From the NCBI RefSeq assembly GCF_009806575.1, contig NZ_CP047095.1, positions 662,001 to 726,000 on the forward strand: a DNA stretch of 64,000 nt. The letters run 5' to 3'. The stretch is from Rossellomorea marisflavi. GTDB taxonomy: Bacteria; Bacillota; Bacilli; Bacillales; Bacillaceae_B. The stretch's first letter is position 1, and each line of letters starts with the position of its first letter. The notes under the pieces are model-generated. The model had not been told where the DNA came from, ran no database searches, and saw only the letters and a list, made by a program, of their open reading frames with translations. Positions 49,493 through 57,780 of this stretch are shown one piece after another. A program made the translations under genes and the position numbers.

Positions 49493-50410
49493 TTATCGTT
49501 TTCTGCCGGGGCGGATTGCCCTTTTATTCCCGAAACGGCTCAGGAAGAAAGCGCCGTTATGAAAGACCGCGAAGATCAGGAGGGTCGTCCATATACTGGA
49601 ATAGTGCGCTGCCGTGATGGGGGTGTACAGATTCGCCGTCGTCAGTCCTCCAAATAAGGCCACCCCGACCATCACCGTATCAAGGAGCGATTGAACAGGC
49701 TTCCAGGCATTGTGCAGATAGGTCGGGAATAAAAGGACCAGGGTGCCAAGCACAAGAAACATGGAATTCACGTCCTCATCAAGTCGCCAGTGAGGAAGCC
49801 AGATCAGAGCCGTCAGGAATGTACCGATGAAGACGATAAGGCGGACTTTCTTCATCCTGTCCATGGATCGCTCTTCCTCCCGCTCTTTTCGTTTGTAAAA
49901 AGAATCGGGTTTCCATTGAGGCGGTGCGAATTCTTCATTTTTCATATCAACCCGTTCGGGGAAATCAAGGCCAGCCTCATGAAGGGGTTGCCGGATAATC
50001 GATTCATAATGAAAGTCGAAATCCTCCCGTTTCGCATCATGCAGGTCAAGATCGGTCACATAAGCTGGAATAGCGTGAGTATGTATACGTTGGATCCAGG
50101 AGTCAACGTCTTTTTTGGTTTCCGACAGAAAGGAAAGGTAGGTAATATCCCCGTTGCTTTCCACTCTGAATACCAGTCGAAGTCCTTGCCTGTACAGATT
50201 TATTTTCTTTCCCGAACTATCCCTTGATCTCGCGTGCATCCTGATCCAGGCTGGCCCAATCAGGACTTCTTTTATATCACTGAAGGGAACCAGACGCTCA
50301 ATTTTTTCATTGGTTTCACGATCCAAGCCCTTTTGCACATATCCTTCATCGGTCCACCACGACTTATGGAATATAAAAACGGGATCATGTTCATATTTTT
50401 GCAGGTCCAT
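49493..50410 (-). CDS. Membrane protein with N-terminal PH-like domain
   Basis: A 305-residue protein. Residues 1-130 are soluble and beta-rich (VPFSDIKEVLIGPAWIRMH, then RQGLRLVFRVES and a final helix), the arrangement of a PH-like domain. A charged linker (KRKEREEERSMDRMKK) follows, then four hydrophobic helices. ATG 50410 has AGAGGTG upstream. Family not recognised. Confidence 0.6.
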   Translation of the reverse strand: MDLQKYEHDPVFIFHKSWWTDEGYVQKGLDRETNEKIERLVPFSDIKEVLIGPAWIRMHARSRDSSGKKINLYRQGLRLVFRVESNGDITYLSFLSETKKDVDSWIQRIHTHAIPAYVTDLDLHDAKREDFDFHYESIIRQPLHEAGLDFPERVDMKNEEFAPPQWKPDSFYKRKEREEERSMDRMKKVRLIVFIGTFLTALIWLPHWRLDEDVNSMFLVLGTLVLLFPTYLHNAWKPVQSLLDTVMVGVALFGGLTTANLYTPITAAHYSSIWTTLLIFAVFHNGAFFLSRFGNKRAIRPGRKR

Positions 50411-50532
50411 GCTAAACACCTCTCGTAATCGATACGGGTGAACATACACGCTGGTTTCACCTGAGTACAAATCTATCCTAGAGTCTTATTCCACTCATAT
50501 GGTAAAATAAACCTAAAAAGGAGTGAACGACC

Positions 50533-50967
50533 ATGAATTGTATAGGCTGCAGATTGGCCAAGAAACAAGAGAACGTCCATGTGGTGTACGAAACAGCCAC
50601 CCTTACATGCATCCTTGACTATATGCCGTTCAATCCGGGGCATGTTCTGATTCTCCCTAAGCAGCATGCTACAGAAGTCGAGGAGCTTGATCCGAGGATT
50701 GCCATCGACATCATGGAGGCATCACGCTTCCTATCTAAGGTCGTGAAGGCGGCGTTCAATCCTGATGGCATCACGATCATCCAAAACGGCGGGGGATTCA
50801 ACGACCTCGACCATTATCATATGCATGTGATCCCTCGTTTTGAAGGACAAGATTTTGCCGAGTTCTTCTCTGAGGAGGGAGAGCCGGCGCAAGAAGAGGA
50901 TCTTGCTCAGGCTGCCCAGAAGCTGATCCGTGTCATCAAAGAGATGGAGCAGCATGCTCGAGTTTGA
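50533..50967 (+). CDS. HIT-family protein
   Basis: A 144-residue histidine-triad protein with NCIGCRLA at the N-terminus, RPF-type core replaced by MPFNPGHVLILPKQH, and the triad HYHMHVIPRF (about 95-104). A TATGGTAAAATAA extended -10 and an AAAAGGAGTG ribosome site precede it. It is a distinct member from the T-box-controlled HIT protein at 34734. It overlaps the GNAT gene. Confidence 0.88.
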   Translation: MNCIGCRLAKKQENVHVVYETATLTCILDYMPFNPGHVLILPKQHATEVEELDPRIAIDIMEASRFLSKVVKAAFNPDGITIIQNGGGFNDLDHYHMHVIPRFEGQDFAEFFSEEGEPAQEEDLAQAAQKLIRVIKEMEQHARV

Positions 50968-51427
50968 GCCGAACAGTCGTATGCGGAAGAAGATGAAGGC
51001 CGAGGTGGAGATCATGAATTCCAATCCCGCCTTCAATTTTCTGGCCAGGGACCGGGAAACAATCGGGTTTGATGAAGTGGAATCAGAGTTCCAGGAATGC
51101 GAACGCCGGGGAGTGAGGCGCCTTCTGGTGAAAAAAGACCGCCGATACGTGGCGGTCATTGATTATTGCCTCCAGAATCCGTCCGATTCAGAGGCTTGGA
51201 TCAGCCTCTTCGTCGTCCACCGTGCCCATCAGGGGACGGGGGTCGCCCATGAAGCGTACGGGGAATTGGAAGCGCTTGTCGGGAGAAGCGGCAGGAGCCG
51301 CCTCCGTTTGGCCGTCCACGCTTCGAACGAGGCGGGACTGGCATTTTGGATGAAGAAGGGCTTTCACTCCTTTAAGGAAGTGGACATTGGAGGGAAGCCC
51401 CACTATTGTCTGGAAAAAGAGCTCTAA
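50954..51427 (+). CDS. GNAT acetyltransferase
   Basis: A 157-residue GNAT protein starting at ATG 50954 within the end of the HIT gene, with GGAG close upstream. The acetyl-CoA loop is HRAHQGTGVAHEAY (about 90-103), followed by LAVHASNEAGLAFWMKKGF. Its last 56 nt overlap the convergent isochorismatase-type gene. Substrate unknown. Confidence 0.8.
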   Translation: MLEFEPNSRMRKKMKAEVEIMNSNPAFNFLARDRETIGFDEVESEFQECERRGVRRLLVKKDRRYVAVIDYCLQNPSDSEAWISLFVVHRAHQGTGVAHEAYGELEALVGRSGRSRLRLAVHASNEAGLAFWMKKGFHSFKEVDIGGKPHYCLEKEL

Positions 51428-52097
51428 CATAATCGGTTGTCTTTACTACGGTGGCAAACTCACCGTGAAGGGTGGCGAGGGATACGTCGTGAACGAGTGT
51501 AGCATCCAGGGTGCGGTCCTCGGGATCGACAAGATCGAAGGCAGCCGTTGCATCGGATAGCACGAAGGTCGTGAATCCAAGATTGCCGCTTATCCTTGCC
51601 GACGTGGAGATGCAGTGTGGTGTCGTCAAGCCGGCGATCACCACTTCTGTGATTCCGAGGTGACTAAGGTGTTCCTCAAGTCCCGTTCCGATGAAGGCAC
51701 TGTTCACACCCTTCTCGAGCACGGTCTCACCGGGGATCGGGTCGAAGCCTTCTTTAAAGCGGAAGCCTTCCTTCGAAGAATGGAAAATGGACTCCGGATG
51801 AAGCGACCGGTGCCGGATGTGGATGACCTCCCAGCCGAGGCGCCTCCATTCATTCAAAACAAACAGCATCTCTTCCTCCGCATGGGGGTTATTCCGCGGT
51901 CCCCACTGCGGGTGGAGGAACGCCTGCTGCACATCGATTAGGAGCAGGGCACGCTTCACCTTCGGCACCAGCGTTCCACCGCAGTTCGGACAGACGCTTT
52001 TGAAGCTATCCGCACATTCGCTGCAAAATGTGCAGTCATGGGAGCAATGGTAAGCTCCCTCATCGATCTTCTTCTCACACGCTAAACAATGTTCCAT
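51372..52097 (-). CDS. Zinc-ribbon (DUF1272)-isochorismatase-family fusion
   Basis: A 241-residue two-domain protein. Residues 1-45 carry eight Cys in the pattern CLAC, CSHDCTFCSEC, CPNCGG, that is, a DUF1272-type zinc-binding module. Residues 49-230 are a cysteine hydrolase of the isochorismatase family with LLIDVQQAF (Asp), the Lys region ETVLEKGVNSAF, and the nucleophile Cys in GLTTPHCISTSAR. The family hydrolyses nicotinamide, isochorismate or related amides. I have usually seen the two modules as separate proteins. The 3' end overlaps the convergent GNAT gene by 56 nt. Confidence 0.8.
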   Translation of the reverse strand: MEHCLACEKKIDEGAYHCSHDCTFCSECADSFKSVCPNCGGTLVPKVKRALLLIDVQQAFLHPQWGPRNNPHAEEEMLFVLNEWRRLGWEVIHIRHRSLHPESIFHSSKEGFRFKEGFDPIPGETVLEKGVNSAFIGTGLEEHLSHLGITEVVIAGLTTPHCISTSARISGNLGFTTFVLSDATAAFDLVDPEDRTLDATLVHDVSLATLHGEFATVVKTTDYVRALFPDNSGASLQCPLP

Positions 52098-52248
52098 GTT
52101 CCATCACTCCTATTCTTTGATTCTAGTATTCAGTTTATTGGAAAAAGATAGGCGGAACTATGCTATCATGAAGGAAAATACGCCGGCACGCCGTAAAAAC
52201 GACGGAAGAAGTGGCAATCGGGCTTAAAAGATAAGGTGGGAGCGAATC

Positions 52249-52683
52249 ATGGACGAAATCAATCGTCAGATCATGGAAGAACTACAGCAGGACGGGAGGC
52301 TGTCGATGACCGAACTCGGGAGGCGGGTATCGCTGTCGGTGCCTGCCGTGAAGGAGAGGGTGATGCGCCTTGAGGAGCAGGGCGTCATCACAGGGTATCA
52401 TGCAAAGGTCGATCCCGACCGTGTAGGCAAGACCGTCAAGGCATTCATTCTCATGAAGACCCATCGCTGCAAAGCATTCCGCTCCTTCTGCAGGGAGCAC
52501 GCCGATGTGATGGAGTGCCACCGGCTCACGGGGGAATACAGTTACCTCGTGAAGCTGGTCACGGGAACGAATGCTGAACTCGAAGATTTCATCGACGCTG
52601 CCATGGAATACGGCGAGCCCTATACGATGATGAATCTATCATCTCCAGTTCCGGGTAAGCCGCTTACGGTCGGTGAAGCGTGA
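52249..52683 (+). CDS. Lrp/AsnC-family transcriptional regulator
   Basis: A 144-residue regulator. The N-terminal helix-turn-helix (about 1-50: LQQDGRLSMTELGRRVSLS, VKERVMRLEEQGVI) is followed by the RAM ligand domain (about 62-140: KAFILMKTH, HRLTGEYSYLVKL). It has a good AGGTGGGAGCG ribosome site. The stop codon overlaps the start of a 48-codon gene, and four paralogous membrane genes follow. It could sense an amino acid and control this downstream group. Confidence 0.88.
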   Translation: MDEINRQIMEELQQDGRLSMTELGRRVSLSVPAVKERVMRLEEQGVITGYHAKVDPDRVGKTVKAFILMKTHRCKAFRSFCREHADVMECHRLTGEYSYLVKLVTGTNAELEDFIDAAMEYGEPYTMMNLSSPVPGKPLTVGEA

Positions 52684-52829
52684 TGGCATTTCTACTTGGA
52701 TTTGCTATTTGTTTTGCCATCAGTGGCACGTTGAATATGCTGCTCAACATGCGACGGGGAGTGGACTGGGGCGTGTCGGTGTTTGTGAGCCTGCTGGCTG
52801 CGACGGCTATAGGGGTATTTCTGGGGTAG
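52683..52829 (+). CDS. Small two-helix membrane protein coupled to the Lrp gene
   Basis: A 48-codon frame starting at ATG 52683 inside the TGATG overlap with the Lrp stop. The product has two hydrophobic helices (about 2-20 and 30-48) around a basic turn (NMRRGVDWG). GGTGAAG before it can serve as ribosome site. It overlaps nothing else and ends 11 nt before the next start, so translation coupling is plausible. Family not recognised. Confidence 0.6.
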   Translation: MAFLLGFAICFAISGTLNMLLNMRRGVDWGVSVFVSLLAATAIGVFLG

Positions 52830-52840
52830 GAGGAGAGAGA

Positions 52841-53233
52841 ATGAACGGAATCCTGTTTTTTGTTGCGTTTATCGCACTGTACTTTATAGGCTCATTTATT
52901 CTGTCAAAGATCCTGAGAAGGAAGTTGCGCCTAGGTAAGCGGACGCGCGAACATCATAATGAAATCCATCGGCGATGGGATAAGCGCGTCAGAGTGATGT
53001 TACTCGTCCTGTTGTTGATTCTATTGGGTGTCTGTTATTATCACGATTTCAGTCCTATGTACGTGTATATTTCATCGGTAATCGGCCTTCTTTTTCAAGA
53101 GTTGTTCCAGGCGTTTATGGATTGGAGGTATTCCGAGAAGCGCAACGAATACGTACGGGCACTGATCGAAACAGGGTATATGGCTCTCGGCCTGACCCTT
53201 TTCTTTACGGTTCTATCTACAAGCTTCATGTAA
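52841..53233 (+). CDS. DUF4181-like membrane protein, paralogue 1
   Basis: A 130-residue protein with four hydrophobic helices. Family marks shared with the next three genes are HHNEIHRRWD after the first helix and AFMDWRYSEKRNEYVR before the last. ATG 52841 follows TAGGAGGAGAG. I believe this is the DUF4181 type; function unknown. Confidence 0.7.
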   Translation: MNGILFFVAFIALYFIGSFILSKILRRKLRLGKRTREHHNEIHRRWDKRVRVMLLVLLLILLGVCYYHDFSPMYVYISSVIGLLFQELFQAFMDWRYSEKRNEYVRALIETGYMALGLTLFFTVLSTSFM

Positions 53234-53245
53234 GGAGTGTTACAA

Positions 53246-53641
53246 ATGGAAAACGGTACAAGGATGCTCATTGTCCTTGGCGTGTTCATAGCAACTTATA
53301 TCCTTTTGGAATGGGCGCTGGGCAAATGGCTTAAGATTGAAAAAAAGAAGAAGGGGTATCACAACGAACGGCATAAGGATTGGGAAATCAAAACAAGTGG
53401 TGTGTTGATGTTCATCATTCTGATCAGTTTTATGATGTCTGTGGATGACGGGGTGATGCGTGATGCGTTGCCTTACGTCTTCATCGTTTGTATCATCCTT
53501 CAGAACGCACTACGGGTGTACTGGGAATGGAAATTTTCTGATGGGAGTAAAGAGTATATCCGTATGATCATTACCATGAGCTACATGGTTGTATTCTTTA
53601 TCACGGCATTCGCCACAAACTTTTACTGGGCGGTTCGCTAG
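53246..53641 (+). CDS. DUF4181-like membrane protein, paralogue 2
   Basis: A 131-residue paralogue of the preceding gene, with YHNERHKDWE and YWEWKFSDGSKEYIR at the matching positions and LEWALGKWLKI at the end of helix 1. Ribosome site AAGGAGTG. It is the most diverged copy in the second signature (SDGSKE instead of SEQRKE). Confidence 0.7.
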   Translation: MENGTRMLIVLGVFIATYILLEWALGKWLKIEKKKKGYHNERHKDWEIKTSGVLMFIILISFMMSVDDGVMRDALPYVFIVCIILQNALRVYWEWKFSDGSKEYIRMIITMSYMVVFFITAFATNFYWAVR

Positions 53642-53681
53642 ATCGTGAAGAACGATCCATCAAAGGGAGAAGGGGAAAGAT

Positions 53682-54089
53682 ATGACTACATGGATCTGGC
53701 TTATCGTCATATTGGGAGTGTTTTTAGGGGTGTATTATCTTCTGCAATGGGTGTTGGGAAAATGGCTTCATCTCGGGAAGCGGAGGCATTACCGGACGTT
53801 TCACAATGAAACGCATAAAAAATGGGACCTTAGGGTGCGTTTAGTATCTGCGTTGATTATTGCAGTGGGATGCATGTGGGGCATCAGTCGAGGAGTAGAT
53901 GAATCATTTTGGAAGGTTATCCTGTTTTCGAACTTTGCCGGAGTGTTCTTTCAAGAGCTATGCACTGCCTACATGGAATGGAAGTACTCAGAGCAGCGAA
54001 GGGAATACATTCGGGTGCTGGCATCAGCAGGGTGTATAATGGCATTCCTGTTCACATTTTACGTCACGAACTTCTTCGGGCTGGCATAA
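53682..54089 (+). CDS. DUF4181-like membrane protein, paralogue 3
   Basis: A 135-residue paralogue with LQWVLGKWLHLGKR, FHNETHKKWD and AYMEWKYSEQRREYIR. Ribosome site AAGGGAGAAGGGG. It is very close to paralogue 4. Confidence 0.7.
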   Translation: MTTWIWLIVILGVFLGVYYLLQWVLGKWLHLGKRRHYRTFHNETHKKWDLRVRLVSALIIAVGCMWGISRGVDESFWKVILFSNFAGVFFQELCTAYMEWKYSEQRREYIRVLASAGCIMAFLFTFYVTNFFGLA

Positions 54090-54303
54090 AGGTGTGGTAG
54101 CTGTGGTACATGTACTCTTTTTCAATACCGCTCATCAACCGTGAGCCATTTCTTCACCATGAAAACGGGTCTCCGCTTATTTAACGAGAGCCGTGTCGAG
54201 GCAAACGACAGGCGAATATACATGGAAGGAGTTTCACCGCTCATCCGTTTTGTATGATGCTTGTTGGTTGAGCTCATCATGTGTCGATCAAGGAGGCTGT
54301 TCG

Positions 54304-54714
54304 ATGGCGAGTATGGCTTTGGTACTGCTCGTGTTGTTCGTATTTGCTGCGCTGTACATGGTGTTGCAGTGGGCGCTGGGGAAATGGCTCCATCTTGAGA
54401 GTCGGAGGAAGTTTCCCACTTTTTACAACGAGACGCACTGGAAATGGCATAAGATAATGTGCTGGGTCAGCTTGGGTATTCTCATGTCCTCGTTCATATG
54501 GGTGATGATCCTTCAGGGCGGTGATGAGTCGTTATGGTTCGTGCTGCTGTTTGCGATTTTTGCGGGCATTACGATTCCTGAGTTGTGCCGTGCGTATATG
54601 GAATGGAAGTATTCCGAGCAACGAAAGGAATATATCCACGTACTGCTGAGCGTAGCGTATTTGCTATCTTTCATGATGATCCTGTACGTCACGGATTTTT
54701 TCTGGATTTCCTGA
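54304..54714 (+). CDS. DUF4181-like membrane protein, paralogue 4
   Basis: A 136-residue paralogue with LQWALGKWLHLESR, FYNETHWKWH and AYMEWKYSEQRKEYIH. I choose ATG 54304 behind AAGGAGG; the frame is open further upstream but without a better start. A gap of 214 nt without a gene separates it from paralogue 3, so it may have its own promoter. A terminator follows. Confidence 0.7.
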   Translation: MASMALVLLVLFVFAALYMVLQWALGKWLHLESRRKFPTFYNETHWKWHKIMCWVSLGILMSSFIWVMILQGGDESLWFVLLFAIFAGITIPELCRAYMEWKYSEQRKEYIHVLLSVAYLLSFMMILYVTDFFWIS

Positions 54715-54749
54715 CAAAAAGCCCTGTCCACACGCGGACAGGGCTTTCG
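54715..54749. terminator. Bidirectional intrinsic terminator
   Basis: AAAGCCCTGTCC pairs with GGACAGGGCTTT, between convergent genes. Confidence 0.9.
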
Positions 54750-54754
54750 TTGTT

Positions 54755-55930
54755 TTATAGGGAAGCCTTCAGGATGGAAAGGATGTCTTCTTTTCCGAGT
54801 TTCTTGAAGTTACCGAAGCCTCCGTATTCCATTTCGCGGGCGGCGATGCCGGCGATTTCGTCGAGGCGGTCGTCACCGATGTTGTATTCGGCGAGTCGGG
54901 ATGGTGCTCCGAGGCTGGTCCAGAACGCGCTCAGTTTCTCGACACCTTCAAGGGCGATATCTTTGTCGCTGCGTCCTTCCGTCTCGATATCGAACATGCT
55001 GAGCATGAGGCGCTTCATGCGGACCGGATCATGGTCGATGACGTGGCGCATCCAGTTCGGGAACAGGGTTGCCAGTCCGCCGGCATGGGGGATATCGTAT
55101 ACGGCCGAGACGGCGTGCTCGATCGTATGGGATGCCCAGTCGCCGAAGTAGCCCATTTGAAGGGTACCGTTCAGGGCGATGGTACCTGAGTACAGGATCG
55201 TTTCGCGGTTCTCGTAGCTCTCAAGGTCCTCAAGGAGTTTCGGCGCTGTTTCGATCACAGTCTGAAGGACCGAATAGCACAGATTGTCCTGGAGCGGCGT
55301 GTTCGCCACATTGTGGAAGTACTGTTCGAACACGTGGCTCATCATGTCCACCATGCCGTAGATCGTCTGGTCTCTTGGAACCGACATCGTATTGACCGGG
55401 TCAAGGATGGAGAAGGCAGGATGAGTCACACCTGGGCTACCCCATACATACTTCTCGTTCGTCTCCCAGTTGGTGATGACAGAGTCCGGATTCATTTCGG
55501 ATCCGGTTGCCGCAAGGGTCAGCACGGTACCGAACAGAAGGGCATCCTGAGCGATGACCTGCTTATTGATGATGTCCCAGACGTCGCCGTCATATTTCGC
55601 ACCGGCAGCAATGGCCTTCGTGCAGTCGATGACGCTTCCGCCACCGACAGCGAGCATGAAGTCGATGTTGTCCTCACGGCAGATGTCGATCCCTTTCCGG
55701 ACCGTGGATAGGCGCGGGTTCGGTTCGACTCCTGCAAGCTCGGATACGTTCACGTCAAGGTTCTTCAGGATGTCCAGCACCTGATCATACAGGCCATTGC
55801 GCTTGATGCTTCCGCCTCCGTATACAAGCAGGACGTTCTTTCCGTACTGGGGGATCAAGTCTGTCAATGCATTGACCTGATCTTTCCCGAAAATCAGTTT
55901 CGTTGGATTATGGTACGTAAAGTTTTCCAT
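54755..55930 (-). CDS. Iron-containing alcohol dehydrogenase (YugJ/butanol dehydrogenase-like)
   Basis: A 391-residue enzyme of the iron-dependent alcohol dehydrogenase family. The N-terminal half binds NAD(P)H ([28 protein letters not shown]). The metal ligands lie in the C-terminal half ([34 protein letters not shown]). It resembles B. subtilis YugJ. ATG 55930 follows GAGGAGG. It reduces aldehydes such as butanal to alcohols; the exact substrate is unknown. Confidence 0.9.
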   Translation of the reverse strand: MENFTYHNPTKLIFGKDQVNALTDLIPQYGKNVLLVYGGGSIKRNGLYDQVLDILKNLDVNVSELAGVEPNPRLSTVRKGIDICREDNIDFMLAVGGGSVIDCTKAIAAGAKYDGDVWDIINKQVIAQDALLFGTVLTLAATGSEMNPDSVITNWETNEKYVWGSPGVTHPAFSILDPVNTMSVPRDQTIYGMVDMMSHVFEQYFHNVANTPLQDNLCYSVLQTVIETAPKLLEDLESYENRETILYSGTIALNGTLQMGYFGDWASHTIEHAVSAVYDIPHAGGLATLFPNWMRHVIDHDPVRMKRLMLSMFDIETEGRSDKDIALEGVEKLSAFWTSLGAPSRLAEYNIGDDRLDEIAGIAAREMEYGGFGNFKKLGKEDILSILKASL

Positions 55931-56139
55931 CTTGTCAGCCTCCTCTGAGTTGTCGTTAAGAATCAAAGGTGCAAGTATAACGCGGGTCGAAAGGTTTAGC
56001 AAGTGAAGGGGTCTGTCGATTCTGCACCCATCATGAGACATTATGACTGATATTGGCAAAAGTTTTATTTTTGTTGTACAAAGGTTGAAAATTTGAAATA
56101 ATAAGAATTGAATAGTTGTTCATAAGGGGGCGTTCAGGC

Positions 56140-56598
56140 ATGCTGGTGGTAAGCGCATGTCTTGCAGGCATGAAGGTACGATACAATGGGACGGATTGCC
56201 TCGAAGACGTGATCGGAGAGATGGTCAGTTCGGGTAAGGCCGTCACGGTCTGCCCTGAGATTCTGGGTGGATTCCAAACCCCGCGTGAGCCTGCCGAGAT
56301 CCAGGGCGGTACGGGTGAGGATGTGCTCGACGGTACGGCTCGCGTGCTGGACCGTTCAGGAGCGGATGTGACGGATCAATATGTAGCCGGTGCTGCTGAG
56401 ACCCTCGCCATTTGCCGGAAGATGGGGGCGACGGAGATCGTCTTGAAGGAAAACAGTCCTTCCTGCGGCAGCTCCATGATCTACAATGGGAATTTTTCCG
56501 GAGAGAAGATTCCCGGGGAAGGTGTGACAACCGCACTTTTAAAAAGGAATGGAATCAAGGTTTGGTCGGAAGAGGATGCTGTAAATGAATTTGTGTGA
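56140..56598 (+). CDS. DUF523-family protein
   Basis: A 152-residue protein with the DUF523 marks LVVSACLAGMKVRYNG at the N-terminus, VCPEILGGFQTPREPAEI, and LKENSPSCGSS near residue 110. The three Cys positions (ACLAG, VCPE, SCGS) are conserved in the family and may bind an iron-sulfur cluster. Function unknown. ATG 56140 has AAGGGGGCG upstream. Confidence 0.85.
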   Translation: MLVVSACLAGMKVRYNGTDCLEDVIGEMVSSGKAVTVCPEILGGFQTPREPAEIQGGTGEDVLDGTARVLDRSGADVTDQYVAGAAETLAICRKMGATEIVLKENSPSCGSSMIYNGNFSGEKIPGEGVTTALLKRNGIKVWSEEDAVNEFV

Positions 56599-56774
56599 AT
56601 TTTCCATCGTTCTGCTAAACACCTGTGCTGATTAGCCGATGAATAATAGTAATGGCACATACAGACGCGGAACAGTTTCAACGGAACATGTCCTGGGTAT
56701 TGTATGGAAAGAAAAGTAGAGATAGAGAACAGTCCTTCGACTGCAATACGATCACAAAGGGGCAAGAGAATCGA

Positions 56775-57614
56775 ATGAGCGATGTAACAGGTCAAACCTT
56801 CTTACCTGAAGCAGAATTAAAGTCACTTCTGCAGCAAGGGGATGTCGAAGAAGGGAAACAACTGGACGTACTCCTGGCCATGGTGGAGCATATCGGGACG
56901 CCGGATCCCGTACTCCGAGACAAATTGATTTACACCACCTTTTACCGATTGATCATTGAGGAAGACAGACTCCATACCGAAGTCCTGAAGGATCTCCTCG
57001 ACCTTTCCATGGATCATCTTCTTATGAAGGGGATCGGTGAGGAAGGGACGGATTCCGTCTTCACGCGCGCCTTCACGACCCTCCTCATGGCACTCGTCCT
57101 TGGACGGGACAAAGAGGCCGATTTCCTATCAGAGGATAAGATTCAGGAAGCAGCCGATATCACGGTGGAATATCTGGAGCAGGAACAGGACGTGCGCGGT
57201 TTCGTCGAGGAAAAAGGCTGGGCCCACAGCGTCGCCCACGCAGCAGACATGGTGGATGAGCTCGTGCTGAACCCGAAAGTGGATCAGGATATGTTCCCGG
57301 TTCTGCTGAAAGCACTATGGGAAAAGGTGTTGGTGTCCCACCATGCCTATATCCATGATGAAGATGAGCGACTCCTCGTCCCGATCCTCCAGATGATCTG
57401 GCAGGGGATGGATGAGGGGGAAGTCATAACGCTGGTGGAAAAACTTCCTGAGATGCTTGAGAAGCAGAAAGCCGAACTTGAGGAAGAGGCCTACTGGACC
57501 CTGTTTTTCAATGTGAAGACCTTCTCAAAAACGTTCTATATGAAACTGGAAGACTACCCGACCCTTTCAAAGCTGAGGGATGCGATCGACCGGGTCTTGA
57601 AAGAACTCAACTGA
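56775..57614 (+). CDS. DUF2785-like protein
   Basis: A 279-residue all-helical cytoplasmic protein. GWAHSVAHAADMVDELVL (about 148-165) is the typical DUF2785 motif, with two conserved His, and DNDER-like YIHDEDERLLVPI follows. ATG 56775 is preceded by AAAGGGG. The helical repeats resemble a HEAT-like array. Function unknown. Confidence 0.8.
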   Translation: MSDVTGQTFLPEAELKSLLQQGDVEEGKQLDVLLAMVEHIGTPDPVLRDKLIYTTFYRLIIEEDRLHTEVLKDLLDLSMDHLLMKGIGEEGTDSVFTRAFTTLLMALVLGRDKEADFLSEDKIQEAADITVEYLEQEQDVRGFVEEKGWAHSVAHAADMVDELVLNPKVDQDMFPVLLKALWEKVLVSHHAYIHDEDERLLVPILQMIWQGMDEGEVITLVEKLPEMLEKQKAELEEEAYWTLFFNVKTFSKTFYMKLEDYPTLSKLRDAIDRVLKELN

Positions 57615-57626
57615 ATAGTGCAATGC

Positions 57627-57760
57627 TCTTATGAAGAGAGGCGGAGGGACTGGCCCCATGAAGCCTCGGCAACCGGATCCACGGTGCCAAATCCAGCAGA
57701 CCGCTGCGTCTGAACGATAAGAGGCTGATGAAAGAGGCCTCTTGGAGAGGTCTTTTTTTA
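57627..57760 (+). promoter_or_regulatory. SAM-I riboswitch (S-box)
   Basis: The leader has the S-box consensus in order: CTCTTAT...AGAGAGGCGGAGGG, GACTGGCCCCATGAAGCC, TCGGCAACC, CACGGTGCCAAATCC, and the closing GATAAGAG (57717-57724). A terminator (AGGCCTCT with AGAGGTCT, TTTTTT) follows. With S-adenosylmethionine bound, transcription should stop before the amidohydrolase gene 20 nt downstream. Confidence 0.93.
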
Positions 57761-57780
57761 TGAAGAGAAGGAGGAAGAGC

